64,000 nucleotides of DNA from Pseudomonas asplenii (GTDB taxonomy: Bacteria; Pseudomonadota; Gammaproteobacteria; Pseudomonadales; Pseudomonadaceae), in NCBI RefSeq assembly GCF_900105475.1, contig NZ_LT629777.1, forward strand, positions 3,596,001 to 3,660,000. Direction: 5' to 3'. Positions 30,724 to 39,944 of the stretch are shown in pieces. Made by a program: the position numbers and the translations under genes. The notes below the pieces were generated by a model that was given only the letters and a program-made list of their open reading frames with translations, ran no database searches and had not been told where the DNA came from. How positions within the stretch are numbered: position 1 is the stretch's first letter; the number at the start of each line of letters is the position of its first letter.

Positions 30724-31100
30724 ACCTTATTTCCTAACTTATTTGGTCCTGGCTCATCGGTGGAGCTGTCTTCGGGGAATATCTCTCCGGCAAAGAATAG
30801 GTCTTCGATTCCTTTGTCCGCCGCTTGGAACTCGTCAAAGTTAAAATCAGCGCCGCCGGTTTGCAGCTTACAGAACCCAACGCGTCGCAGCTCGGGTTGG
30901 TACGTGACCAGCCTCGGCAGCGGCTTGCCATTGCGGATGATGACGAATTCCTCGCCGTTGTGCGCCTGCTCGACGTACTGTTCGAAATTGCTCTCCAGCT
31001 CCGTGCTGTCAATGAAGCGAGAAACGGAGACGTGGGAAATAAATCCGTCCCCGTTTGGTCCCAGCAATCGTCTGGCTTCCTTGCGGTGCTCGATGAACAA
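30720..31100 (-). pseudogene. Phd/YefM-type antitoxin with damaged 5' end
   Basis: From about 31032 downward the frame encodes VSVSRFIDSTELESNFEQYV, then GEEFVIIRNGKPLPRLV, the Phd/YefM DNA-binding fold, followed by LRRVGFCKLQ and a DFNFDEF...DLFFAGE tail typical of antitoxins paired with PIN toxins. The codons before VSVSRF come from palindromic element copy 2, so the native start is lost; a hybrid frame back to 31100 could still allow translation. No toxin follows it on its own strand. Confidence 0.6.
31020..31060 (+). repeat. Island palindromic element, copy 2 (half or internally deleted)
   Basis: GGGAAATAAATCCGTCCCCG and TTTGGTC (31034-31060) match the right arm of the other copies. AGAAACGGAGACG just before (31020-31032) resembles the left tip but may be antitoxin coding sequence. 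Confidence 0.65.
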
Positions 31101-31431
31101 CTAACCCACCAGCGCTGCGAGGGCGTCGCGGTCAAGTCCCGAGACGACAAGCGTGCGGTAGCCGTGCTGTTGACCAGAATCATCGGTGGCATGCCCATCG
31201 ACCAGATAACCCGCAAGGACGCCCACCTATTTCGAGAGACGGCGCTGAAGCTTCCCCCGTGCCTGCATCAGGTGCCGGACCAACCACTGGAGCAGTCCAT
31301 CGCGGAGGCGACCAGTACCATCAGCGCCACGACGTTCAACAACTACGTGAAGAACCTGATTGCGCATATTGCTGCCGGATACCTATCTCCAATTAGTCGC
31401 CGTTTTAATTTTTACCACCGAGGCCTTAAAC
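31061..31431 (+). pseudogene. Tyrosine recombinase N-terminal/core-binding fragment
   Basis: The open frame reads LDEQLTHQRCEGVAVKSRDD, then IIGGMPIDQITRKDAHLFRE, a Pro-rich stretch, and ISATTFNNYVKNLIAHI, which is the order of a phage integrase SAM-like core-binding domain. It starts directly after palindromic copy 2 and is cut at its 3' end by IS66 copy A. Joining across the IS (removing one target duplication) extends the frame only about 25 codons, with no catalytic domain. Whether it belongs with the C-terminal fragment at 30.0 kb is unclear. Confidence 0.6.
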
Positions 31432-31476
31432 GTAAGCGCTCCATAAACCCCACTTGGCTAAAGATAGGTAAAGCGC

Positions 31477-32988
31477 TTAGCTGTGAAGTCGAGGTTCGCA
31501 GTTCCACGGCAGCAAGGCTTCGTAATCCTCAACCGAAGTCGCCGTTGGCAGGCGTTCCAGTGCGTGGCGCAGCCACGCATAAGGCTCTTGGCCGTTGGCT
31601 TTGGCAGTCTCGACCAAGCTGTAAAGTTGAGCACTGGCCGTCGCGCCCTTGGGCGTGTCGCTAAACAGCCAGTTCTTTCTTCCGATCACGAAGGGGCGGA
31701 TCGCGCGTTCTGCCGCGTTGTTGTCCATCGGCAAATACCCTTCCTCGACGTATCGCTCCAGCTTGCTCCAGTTACTTGCGAGGTAACTGATGGCTTTGCC
31801 CAAGGCATTCTGAGCGGTGACCTGGGGCTGCGTCTTTTCGATCCAGCTTTTCAACTGAGCCAGTATCGGCAGGCTATGTTCGTGACGGCCGATTTTACGA
31901 TCAGCGTCGCTACTGGCCTTCAAGTCGCGTTCGATCCCATACAGCTTGTTGATCAGATTCAGCGCGATATCCGCACGTCCCGTTTTACCTTTGGGCTGCA
32001 CTTTCTGTGCTTCAACAAACTTGCGTCGCGCATGCGCCCAGCAGCCTAGACGCTCAACTCCGTCCTGCGCGCCCAAGGCATTGTAACCGGCGTAGTCATC
32101 GGTCATCACGTAACCGCGATAACCTTCGAGCAGGCGCGTTGGCACCTCCTGCGCACGGCTGGTGGAGTAGTCAAAAAGGATGACCGGCCTATCCGGTGGG
32201 CCGCCGGTTTGCACCCACATCCAGGATTGGCTGCTCGGTTCTCGATCTGGTTCTTTCAGCACTTGCACGCGCGTTTCGTCGCAGTGGATGACGCGGCTTT
32301 CCAGTAGCCGGTCGCGCATCAAATTCAGCAGCGGCTGAAAGTGTTCGCCGCACTGGATCACCCAGCGAGCCAAAGTCTGGCGCGGGATATCAATACCGTA
32401 GCGACCCAACACTTTTTCAAATCGATGAAGCGGTAAACCGTCAACGTATTTGGTAGTCAGCAACATCGCCAAAACGCTGGGGCTGGCCATGCTTTTTTCA
32501 ATCAGTTGAGCAGGCTTGTCCGCAGTGACTGGGGCGGCTTCGCATTCACGGCAACCGTAGATCTTGCGCACATGCTTGATCACGCGGATCTGCATTGGCA
32601 CGATCTCAAGCTGCTCGCTGATTTCCTCACCAATGCTGTGTTTACGGCAACCGCAGGCGCAGGTCAGTTCGTGCTCGGGCAGTTCGTGGATGACTTCGAT
32701 GCGCGGCAGATCGGCAGGCAGCGGCTTGCGCTTGCCACGGCGCTTGGCGGGGGCGACAACCTCTTCTTCAGCGTTTTCGTCGATAGCTTCGACGACGCTT
32801 TCGGCTTCGTTGAAGAGCGCCAACTGCGGTGTGGCCGGATCGGCTGTTTGCTCGGACTTGCGTCCGAACAAGCGCTGGCGCAGCAATGCGTTCTCTTCTT
32901 CTAGAAAACCGACCCGCGACTGCATCTTCGCAAGCATTTGCTTGAGCAGTTGGAGATCGTCGGGAAGGTTGTCGGGCATGGATTTCAT
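31477..32988 (-). CDS. tnpC: IS66 transposase TnpC (copy A)
   Basis: 503 residues. N-terminal coiled coil ([20 protein letters not shown]), an IS66 zinc-binding stretch (CACGCRKHS...YGCREC), then the DDE transposase domain with [21 protein letters not shown] and [10 protein letters not shown] supplying the Asp, Asp and Glu. Complete and probably active. Lies 18 bp after tnpB in the same direction. Identical product to the copy B gene. Confidence 0.95.
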   Translation of the reverse strand: MKSMPDNLPDDLQLLKQMLAKMQSRVGFLEEENALLRQRLFGRKSEQTADPATPQLALFNEAESVVEAIDENAEEEVVAPAKRRGKRKPLPADLPRIEVIHELPEHELTCACGCRKHSIGEEISEQLEIVPMQIRVIKHVRKIYGCRECEAAPVTADKPAQLIEKSMASPSVLAMLLTTKYVDGLPLHRFEKVLGRYGIDIPRQTLARWVIQCGEHFQPLLNLMRDRLLESRVIHCDETRVQVLKEPDREPSSQSWMWVQTGGPPDRPVILFDYSTSRAQEVPTRLLEGYRGYVMTDDYAGYNALGAQDGVERLGCWAHARRKFVEAQKVQPKGKTGRADIALNLINKLYGIERDLKASSDADRKIGRHEHSLPILAQLKSWIEKTQPQVTAQNALGKAISYLASNWSKLERYVEEGYLPMDNNAAERAIRPFVIGRKNWLFSDTPKGATASAQLYSLVETAKANGQEPYAWLRHALERLPTATSVEDYEALLPWNCEPRLHS

Positions 32989-33006
32989 GCCCTGGATTAT
33001 ACCGAA

Positions 33007-33366
33007 TCAGGCCACGAATCGCGGCGTCAAAACCTGATGGGGACGGTTACGCCAGAGGTCAAAACCGTCGAGCAGCCAGTTCAGTTCCTGGACGGTGAGG
33101 ACAATCGCCTCGTCGGTGGCATCGGGCGATGTTTTGAATCGCTCTGATTCCAGGCGTTTGAGCCAAAGGCAGAAGCCGTTGCGCTCCCAGTACAAGATTT
33201 TCACTCGGTTGCGCGGCTTGTTGAGGAAAACGAAAAGTACCGGGTCGAATACGGCAACCTTGATATCCAGTTCGACCAGCGCAGCCAGTCCGTCGATGGA
33301 TTTTCGAAAGTCTACAGGTTTGGGGTAGAGGTACACTTTTTCGACTTTGGCGTCGGGTCGCATCAT
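33007..33366 (-). CDS. tnpB: IS66 accessory protein TnpB (copy A)
   Basis: 119 residues, typical IS66 Orf2: VYLYPKPVDFRKSIDGLAAL, VFVFLNKPRNRVKILYWERN and GFCLWLKRLESERF. Needed for IS66 transposition in a poorly understood way. The preceding tnpA that many IS66 elements have is absent; only about 84 bp lie between the tnpB start and the terminal repeat. Confidence 0.93.
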   Translation of the reverse strand: MMRPDAKVEKVYLYPKPVDFRKSIDGLAALVELDIKVAVFDPVLFVFLNKPRNRVKILYWERNGFCLWLKRLESERFKTSPDATDEAIVLTVQELNWLLDGFDLWRNRPHQVLTPRFVA

Positions 33367-33648
33367 GGCGCACGGGCTCCTGAGAGTATCGGGAGCCCAG
33401 CATCCCGCGTTAGCTTAGTGCTTTGAATGTGGGGTTTATGGAGCGCTTACCCTTAAACCGGGGTTCATAGCGAGTGGATTACGTGAAGGAGGCGGGGGAA
33501 GGGGGGAGAGGCTGGGAACCCAATACTATTAACTTCAGACAAATTTTTGCTCATTTTTAGCGGCGTTGATTTCTGTAGTAGACATGTTGATGGCGAATGG
33601 CTAGCTTGATGTTTGTCGAATTTTCAAAATTTGCGGTAGGAGCTAAAA

Positions 33649-36408
33649 ATGGAATTTGTTGGTGCTCGTTGGTGGAAATTTGATTTCCACACTCATACCC
33701 CTGCCTCGATGGATTATGCGAAAAGCCAACCTCACTTAAAAGAAAATATGACGCCAAGAGATTGGCTCTTGCCTTACATTGAAAACGGTATCGAGTGCGT
33801 TGCGATTACGGATCACAACTCAGGTGATTGGGTTGATAGGTTGAAAGAGGCGGCTGAAGAGCTGCGAGCAGAAGGTTTCTCAATATTTATATTTCCTGGG
33901 GTAGAAATCACAGCTAACTCTAATATTCACATACTTGCGATATTTGATCCTTCAAAAGATACTCAATTCGTTAATGGGGTAGTGGGTGCGACGCACTATC
34001 GAGGAACCAGAGGGGATAGTGATGCTGTAGCTGAGGATAGTGCTGAAGCAATCGTAGAGGAAATTATAAAGTCAGGTGGTGTAGCTATACCCGCTCACAT
34101 TGATATGGCAGCAGGTATGTGTCAGATAAATTCTTCTCACACGATTAGTCAGCTATGTAGCAAGTCGTCAGCTGTCGAGATAATTTTCCCTAATGGTAAG
34201 CCGCCGGAAACTCATAGGGCAGCGCTTGGTCCTTACAAAAGTCTGAATTTCAATTTGCCTGAAGTTATAGGTTCTGATTCCCATGCGCCGGATACAGTGG
34301 GCCGCGCTTTCACCTGGGTGAAAATGTCCTCCCCGACAATTGATGGCCTCCGGTTAGCCTTGATTGATGGTGAATCCTCAATTAAGCGCTCCGATAATTG
34401 CACCGGAGATCCAAATGCTACTTCAGAATCCTTGATTCTGAGTCTATGTGTGACAGATGCTAAATACTGTGGGCGTGGCAAGAAGTTCTTCGTGGAATTT
34501 AATCCATGGCTGAACTCAGTTATAGGTGGCAGGGGTAGCGGCAAATCTTCATTGCTTGAGTTTCTACGACTGGCGACTGGTAGAGGGAATGATTTGATTT
34601 CGTTGCCGAAAGGAAATGAAATAAAAAACAATTTTGAAAGATTTGTAAAAAAGTCACTCAGCCGGGATGACGATGGAGTGATGCAGGATAGTACTCTGCT
34701 TGAAGTCGAAGTGATGAAGCAAGGTGCGCGATATAAGCTGAGTTGGCGCTACGGATCTGAAATTGTTGAAATTGATAAGCTGGTTGACGGTGAGTGGATC
34801 GCTGAAGAGGGTGATGCATCTAGCCGCTTTCCAATTAAGGTGTTTAGCCAGAAGCAAATATTTGATTTTGCGAAAAATCCCAATGCGCTACTTCGTCTGA
34901 TTGACTCGTCCGAACAAGTTAATCATTTGGCCTGGAAGATGGAGTACGAAGAGGAAACAAATAAATTCCTTCGCTTGAATGTACAAAAAAGAGAGTTTCA
35001 AGCAAAAATCACAAATAGAGCGGCTCTTGTTGGGCAACTTTCTGATGTAAATCAAAAGATTGATGTTATTGAGAAGTCAGGGCATACACAGATACTTTCT
35101 AATTTCCAAAAATTTACTGTTCAGCAGTCTGTGCTTAAAGAGCACTTTAATAACCTTGAAGGCGGGTGGGCAGGCGCGCTTCAGATAGTTGAAGACTTGC
35201 AGTTTGATGATTTTAATTTGCAAGGGTTTTCGGAGGAGGAGGAAGACGAGTTGGAGGTTTTGAAAGAGTTTCACGCCCTTTCGTCCGACCTGGAGTTATC
35301 CAAGCAAAATGCGCTTGCTTGCGTTAGAGACGCAGAAAGTAAGATCGGTGCGCTCAAAGATTGGCTGGTTGGTAGTGCGTACCAAGCTAAGCAAAATGAT
35401 GTTAAGAGTAAGTATGGAGAGTTGGTACAGAGTCTTACTGAAAAAGGGGTGTCTAATCCCGGGATTTACCACGAATTGATAAAGCAGCGGGATGCTCTAA
35501 AAGCAAGTATAGATGCGCTTGATTTGCTCAAAAGTAAAGTTGATGAGCTTCACGCTGAAAGCCTCTCTGCTTATGCGCGTATGATTGAACTAAGAAAAGA
35601 ACTCACTCGGCGTCGTAATGGTTTTATCAAGGAGCATATAGAGGGGAATAACTCTATAGAGTTGAAGGTTGAGCCCTTGGCGGATGATGTGGATCTAGAC
35701 TATGAGTTTAGGAGTCTAATATCACGGCACGATGGCGCATTTGCGGGTGATATTTTCGATTCTGAGCGAGAGACTGGTATTCTAAATGCACTTAACAAAA
35801 GTGTCTTAGCTATCGCTCGCACAGATGATGATTCTGCTTTGAACTTGAGAATGGACGCTGTTCATAAATTTAAGGTTGATTTTGTAAGATTTAAGGAGGG
35901 TGCGGTACTGGGTGTTCAGCTTGGTAGGCGATTTATTGATTTTGTCGGACTGTTACGTCCTGAGGTTATGAATCAGATTGTAGCTTGGTTTCCAGGTGAT
36001 AAGTTGGTTGTGAAATATAACGACGGTAAGAGGATGAAGGATATATCTCAAGGCTCCGCTGGTCAAAAGGCAGCGACAGTTCTTTCTTTTCTGCTTTCTT
36101 ATGGGGATGAACCGTTAGTTCTAGATCAGCCAGAGGACGACTTGGATAACGGTCTCATTACATCCTTGATTGTGAGTAAACTTCAGAAAAATAAAGCAGA
36201 GAGACAGGTCATCGTCGTTACTCATAACCCAAATATTGTAGTAAACGCCGACTCGGAATACGTCATCGCGTTGCAGGATCGTGGGCAGATTGAGCTGACA
36301 GCGAGTGGAAGCCTTCAGGATCTCGACGTGCGCAGGCAAGTGTGTGAAATCATGGAGGGAGGGGAAGCTGCTTTGCTGCAACGGTATCGTCGCATGGTGA
36401 ATATCTAG
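33649..36408 (+). CDS. PHP-ABC ATPase fusion protein (TrlF-like, putative defence)
   Basis: 919 residues. Residues 1-230 form a PHP phosphoesterase/nuclease domain with the full metal set: FHTHT (His14, His16), TDH (Asp55, His56), PGVEIT (Glu86), PAHID (His150), GSDSHAP (Asp210, His212). Residues about 280-900 form an SMC/RecF-like ABC ATPase: Walker A GGRGSGKSS (293-301), coiled coil about 430-680, signature QGSAGQKA (801-808), Walker B VLDQPEDDLD, H-loop VVTHNPN. It resembles the family labelled TrlF. ABC ATPases fused to nuclease-like effectors are a recurring phage-defence design; function here is inferred. Good ribosome site AGGAG. AT-rich. Confidence 0.8.
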   Translation: MEFVGARWWKFDFHTHTPASMDYAKSQPHLKENMTPRDWLLPYIENGIECVAITDHNSGDWVDRLKEAAEELRAEGFSIFIFPGVEITANSNIHILAIFDPSKDTQFVNGVVGATHYRGTRGDSDAVAEDSAEAIVEEIIKSGGVAIPAHIDMAAGMCQINSSHTISQLCSKSSAVEIIFPNGKPPETHRAALGPYKSLNFNLPEVIGSDSHAPDTVGRAFTWVKMSSPTIDGLRLALIDGESSIKRSDNCTGDPNATSESLILSLCVTDAKYCGRGKKFFVEFNPWLNSVIGGRGSGKSSLLEFLRLATGRGNDLISLPKGNEIKNNFERFVKKSLSRDDDGVMQDSTLLEVEVMKQGARYKLSWRYGSEIVEIDKLVDGEWIAEEGDASSRFPIKVFSQKQIFDFAKNPNALLRLIDSSEQVNHLAWKMEYEEETNKFLRLNVQKREFQAKITNRAALVGQLSDVNQKIDVIEKSGHTQILSNFQKFTVQQSVLKEHFNNLEGGWAGALQIVEDLQFDDFNLQGFSEEEEDELEVLKEFHALSSDLELSKQNALACVRDAESKIGALKDWLVGSAYQAKQNDVKSKYGELVQSLTEKGVSNPGIYHELIKQRDALKASIDALDLLKSKVDELHAESLSAYARMIELRKELTRRRNGFIKEHIEGNNSIELKVEPLADDVDLDYEFRSLISRHDGAFAGDIFDSERETGILNALNKSVLAIARTDDDSALNLRMDAVHKFKVDFVRFKEGAVLGVQLGRRFIDFVGLLRPEVMNQIVAWFPGDKLVVKYNDGKRMKDISQGSAGQKAATVLSFLLSYGDEPLVLDQPEDDLDNGLITSLIVSKLQKNKAERQVIVVTHNPNIVVNADSEYVIALQDRGQIELTASGSLQDLDVRRQVCEIMEGGEAALLQRYRRMVNI

Positions 36409-36869
36409 TGTATGAGTGTGACAAATGGTCATCTGGCTAAGGTGCAATGGATTATGGCAAACCAAATGGGACAGCCCTTTCAACCGGACTAGTTGGTTGT
36501 GGCTTACATTGAGGTCAAGGGGCGAAATTATCGAGAAGGCTTTCGGGTGGTACTAAAGTGAGGAACTTAGATGGTACAAAGGTCTTGCTAGACTGCCCCG
36601 CACTCGTCTTACAATACAGCCAAATTCACATCCGCCAGCGTGACGTGAAGAACCGAATTTGAGAGTGCTTTTGATTTGAATGGCCCCGCTTGCTGAGAGG
36701 AGAAACTGGGACGAATTTATTTTCTACTTTTGCTGGGAAATAAATCCATCCCCGTTTGGTCGAAGCTCGAATGATCGGTGTGTTCATGCTTGTAGCGATG
36801 AAAAGCCTAACGACCAGCGAGCTTCTGCGGGAATACATGCGGAAATTTAACTAACTGTCAGGGAATGAT
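36409..36869. other. 461-bp region between the ATPase and the split gene
   Basis: Contains palindromic copy 3 at 36701-36761 and only tiny open frames, for example 26 codons from 36412 that end at 36492. No gene or terminator can be supported. Confidence 0.5.
36701..36761 (+). repeat. Island palindromic element, copy 3
   Basis: 61 bp, same as copy 4 apart from a few changes (left arm AGAAACTGGGACGAATTTAT, right arm ATAAATCCATCCCCGTTTGG). The changes reduce pairing, so this looks like an older copy. Confidence 0.8.
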
Positions 36870-37169
36870 ATGAGCAAAGATTTAGATTCAATACTGGACA
36901 CAATTTTGGCGCTTGACGTTGAGACTGAGGTGAGTGCCCTGACCGCTTCATACAAGGCTATCGAAGCCTTTTGCCTAGAAGGTAAGGTTCCGTTCACGAT
37001 GGGATCGCTGCGCAATTCTAAGAATCATCTGAGAGTTGATATGGACATAACCGGCGACCTGCACGAATGGATCAAAACTAACGTTCCATCCTTCGTGGTT
37101 GTCGAGCTGGTCACAGGAACCACCAACGCGACGGAGGGAATGATCCTAGATTTTATGATTGGATATTCC
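36870..37169 (+). pseudogene. Unknown gene, 5' part, interrupted by IS66 copy B
   Basis: The first 100 codons of a 268-codon gene that becomes continuous when IS66 copy B and one target duplication are removed (...MIGYS joins ESQNRLEE...). The N-terminal part MSKDLDSILDTILALDVETE is acidic and helical; no family recognised. As it stands the frame runs into the IS end and stops at 37184. ATG 36870 is preceded by CAGGGAATGAT. It lies downstream of the PHP-ABC ATPase in the same direction and could have been its partner. Confidence 0.7.
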
Positions 37170-37253
37170 GTAAGCGCTCCATAAACCCCACATTCAAAGC
37201 ACTAAGCTAACGCGGGATGCTGGGCTCCCGATACTCTCAGGAGCCCGTGCGCC

Positions 37254-37613
37254 ATGATGCGACCCGACGCCAAAGTCGAAAAAGTGTACCTCTACCCCAA
37301 ACCTGTAGACTTTCGAAAATCCATCGACGGACTGGCTGCGCTGGTCGAACTGGATATCAAGGTTGCCGTATTCGACCCGGTACTTTTCGTTTTCCTCAAC
37401 AAGCCGCGCAACCGAGTGAAAATCTTGTACTGGGAGCGCAACGGCTTCTGCCTTTGGCTCAAACGCCTGGAATCAGAGCGATTCAAAACATCGCCCGATG
37501 CCACCGACGAGGCGATTGTCCTCACCGTCCAGGAACTGAACTGGCTGCTCGACGGTTTTGACCTCTGGCGTAACCGTCCCCATCAGGTTTTGACGCCGCG
37601 ATTCGTGGCCTGA
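37254..37613 (+). CDS. tnpB: IS66 accessory protein TnpB (copy B)
   Basis: 119 residues, product identical to the copy A TnpB (DFRKSIDGLAAL, FVFLNKPRNRVKILYWERNG). First gene of the two-gene IS operon, 18 bp before tnpC. Confidence 0.93.
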   Translation: MMRPDAKVEKVYLYPKPVDFRKSIDGLAALVELDIKVAVFDPVLFVFLNKPRNRVKILYWERNGFCLWLKRLESERFKTSPDATDEAIVLTVQELNWLLDGFDLWRNRPHQVLTPRFVA

Positions 37614-37631
37614 TTCGGTATAATCCAGGGC

Positions 37632-39143
37632 ATGAAATCCATGCCCGACAACCTTCCCGACGATCTCCAACTGCTCAAGCAAATGCTTGCGAAGATGCAG
37701 TCGCGGGTCGGTTTTCTAGAAGAAGAGAACGCATTGCTGCGCCAGCGCTTGTTCGGACGCAAGTCCGAGCAAACAGCCGATCCGGCCACACCGCAGTTGG
37801 CGCTCTTCAACGAAGCCGAAAGCGTCGTCGAAGCTATCGACGAAAACGCTGAAGAAGAGGTTGTCGCCCCCGCCAAGCGCCGTGGCAAGCGCAAGCCGCT
37901 GCCTGCCGATCTGCCGCGCATCGAAGTCATCCACGAACTGCCCGAGCACGAACTGACCTGCGCCTGCGGTTGCCGTAAACACAGCATTGGTGAGGAAATC
38001 AGCGAGCAGCTTGAGATCGTGCCAATGCAGATCCGCGTGATCAAGCATGTGCGCAAGATCTACGGTTGCCGTGAATGCGAAGCCGCCCCAGTCACTGCGG
38101 ACAAGCCTGCTCAACTGATTGAAAAAAGCATGGCCAGCCCCAGCGTTTTGGCGATGTTGCTGACTACCAAATACGTTGACGGTTTACCGCTTCATCGATT
38201 TGAAAAAGTGTTGGGTCGCTACGGTATTGATATCCCGCGCCAGACTTTGGCTCGCTGGGTGATCCAGTGCGGCGAACACTTTCAGCCGCTGCTGAATTTG
38301 ATGCGCGACCGGCTACTGGAAAGCCGCGTCATCCACTGCGACGAAACGCGCGTGCAAGTGCTGAAAGAACCAGATCGAGAACCGAGCAGCCAATCCTGGA
38401 TGTGGGTGCAAACCGGCGGCCCACCGGATAGGCCGGTCATCCTTTTTGACTACTCCACCAGCCGTGCGCAGGAGGTGCCAACGCGCCTGCTCGAAGGTTA
38501 TCGCGGTTACGTGATGACCGATGACTACGCCGGTTACAATGCCTTGGGCGCGCAGGACGGAGTTGAGCGTCTAGGCTGCTGGGCGCATGCGCGACGCAAG
38601 TTTGTTGAAGCACAGAAAGTGCAGCCCAAAGGTAAAACGGGACGTGCGGATATCGCGCTGAATCTGATCAACAAGCTGTATGGGATCGAACGCGACTTGA
38701 AGGCCAGTAGCGACGCTGATCGTAAAATCGGCCGTCACGAACATAGCCTGCCGATACTGGCTCAGTTGAAAAGCTGGATCGAAAAGACGCAGCCCCAGGT
38801 CACCGCTCAGAATGCCTTGGGCAAAGCCATCAGTTACCTCGCAAGTAACTGGAGCAAGCTGGAGCGATACGTCGAGGAAGGGTATTTGCCGATGGACAAC
38901 AACGCGGCAGAACGCGCGATCCGCCCCTTCGTGATCGGAAGAAAGAACTGGCTGTTTAGCGACACGCCCAAGGGCGCGACGGCCAGTGCTCAACTTTACA
39001 GCTTGGTCGAGACTGCCAAAGCCAACGGCCAAGAGCCTTATGCGTGGCTGCGCCACGCACTGGAACGCCTGCCAACGGCGACTTCGGTTGAGGATTACGA
39101 AGCCTTGCTGCCGTGGAACTGCGAACCTCGACTTCACAGCTAA
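37632..39143 (+). CDS. tnpC: IS66 transposase TnpC (copy B)
   Basis: 503 residues, identical to the copy A product. Zinc-binding region and DDE domain complete ([23 protein letters not shown]). Together with two matching intact ends the element is probably mobile. Confidence 0.95.
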   Translation: MKSMPDNLPDDLQLLKQMLAKMQSRVGFLEEENALLRQRLFGRKSEQTADPATPQLALFNEAESVVEAIDENAEEEVVAPAKRRGKRKPLPADLPRIEVIHELPEHELTCACGCRKHSIGEEISEQLEIVPMQIRVIKHVRKIYGCRECEAAPVTADKPAQLIEKSMASPSVLAMLLTTKYVDGLPLHRFEKVLGRYGIDIPRQTLARWVIQCGEHFQPLLNLMRDRLLESRVIHCDETRVQVLKEPDREPSSQSWMWVQTGGPPDRPVILFDYSTSRAQEVPTRLLEGYRGYVMTDDYAGYNALGAQDGVERLGCWAHARRKFVEAQKVQPKGKTGRADIALNLINKLYGIERDLKASSDADRKIGRHEHSLPILAQLKSWIEKTQPQVTAQNALGKAISYLASNWSKLERYVEEGYLPMDNNAAERAIRPFVIGRKNWLFSDTPKGATASAQLYSLVETAKANGQEPYAWLRHALERLPTATSVEDYEALLPWNCEPRLHS

Positions 39144-39196
39144 GCGCTTTACCTATCTTTAGCCAAGTGGGGTTTATGGAGCGCTTACGATATTCC

Positions 39197-39703
39197 GAGA
39201 GCCAGAACCGTCTGGAAGAGGTCAAAAAGCTCCAATCAGAAGCGGCAGGGAAGAATATCGAGTTCATCACGTACGCGATCTTCAACAATCCGCCATTGAT
39301 TGTCGAGCATGTCACGCAATCGAAGCTCAGGATGCTCTGTTCGATTTATGAACCCGAGGACGAAGATCTAGATGAGGATCACGGTTTCACTGATGTATAC
39401 AAAACCCGAGAAGAATTAGCTGGCTATTCTCGCAAGCTAGCAGAGGATGATGATTTTTATCTCGCCAAGAATCTTAGTGATCGAGCGAGCCTCGCTATTA
39501 AGAAATTTGGTGACGAGTTTACCGGATCAGACTTGGGTAGCATTGCGCGGGAATCAGCTTCAATCTACAAAATGGAAATCCTACCCTCCAAAATCATGGA
39601 TATGGTGGTTCAAGGCAAGGATCACAAGGAAATAGCCGTCCTACTGGGCGAGAGCCAAAACAAAGTGAAGCAGATTATTGCCGTCTCCAGCTCCAGGCAA
39701 TGA
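39197..39703 (+). pseudogene. Unknown gene, 3' part, interrupted by IS66 copy B
   Basis: The last 168 codons of the split gene. It contains the acidic segment EPEDEDLDEDHG and a C-terminal helix-turn-helix-like stretch MVVQGKDHKEIAVLLGESQN, which hints at DNA or protein binding. The outer end of IS66 supplies an in-frame ATG (39176, MERLRYSESQ), so a truncated product may still be made. No homologous family recognised. Confidence 0.65.
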
Positions 39704-39720
39704 CCAGCATGCTACTCAGG

Positions 39721-39781
39721 AGAAACGGGGACGGATTTATTTTCTACTTTTGCTGGGAAATAAATCCGTTCCCGTTTGGTC
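39721..39781 (+). repeat. Island palindromic element, copy 4
   Basis: 61 bp, left arm AGAAACGGGGACGGATTTAT, right arm ATAAATCCGTTCCCGTTTGG, 17 bp after the split gene. It coincides with the right border of the AT-rich island. The 39782-39944 stretch after it holds no gene, only a REP-like GGGCAAGCCC segment near 39900. Confidence 0.8.
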
Positions 39782-39944
39782 GACAATAAAGCCACCGATC
39801 ATGGCTGCTTCCGCGTTCTGGATTTCAAGGTGATGCTGTCCCTGCTGTCCCTGCGGTTTCGGCGTGATCCGGTCTACGACTGCTACGCACCCGAGCATGG
39901 GCAAGCCCACTCGCCACAGGGTGGGGCAGCGTCATCGGGGTGTT

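Larger units (their letters stand above)
31432..33450 (-). mobile_element. IS66-family insertion sequence, copy A
   Basis: 2,019 bp. Terminal inverted repeats GTAAGCGCTCCATAAACCCC; perfect 8-bp target duplication CCTTAAAC at 31424-31431 and 33451-33458. Carries tnpB and tnpC but no recognisable tnpA. All deduced products equal those of copy B, so the copies look recent. Inserted in an integrase remnant. Confidence 0.95.
37170..39188 (+). mobile_element. IS66-family insertion sequence, copy B
   Basis: 2,019 bp, same ends and genes as copy A but in the opposite orientation. Perfect 8-bp target duplication GATATTCC at 37162-37169 and 39189-39196. The different duplications of A and B show two separate insertions. 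It splits an unknown gene. Confidence 0.96.

Noticed and set aside
37217-37561. Extra frame overlapping tnpB as a possible IS66 tnpA
   Set aside because: It overlaps tnpB almost completely in another frame and does not resemble TnpA.
31432-39188. Composite transposon bounded by the two IS66 copies
   Set aside because: Each copy has its own different perfect 8-bp target duplication, so they inserted separately and did not move the segment as a unit.
27746-39944. attL/attR sites for integration at ffs
   Set aside because: No copy of the ffs 3' sequence was found near the right edge of the island, so the integration mechanism cannot be shown.
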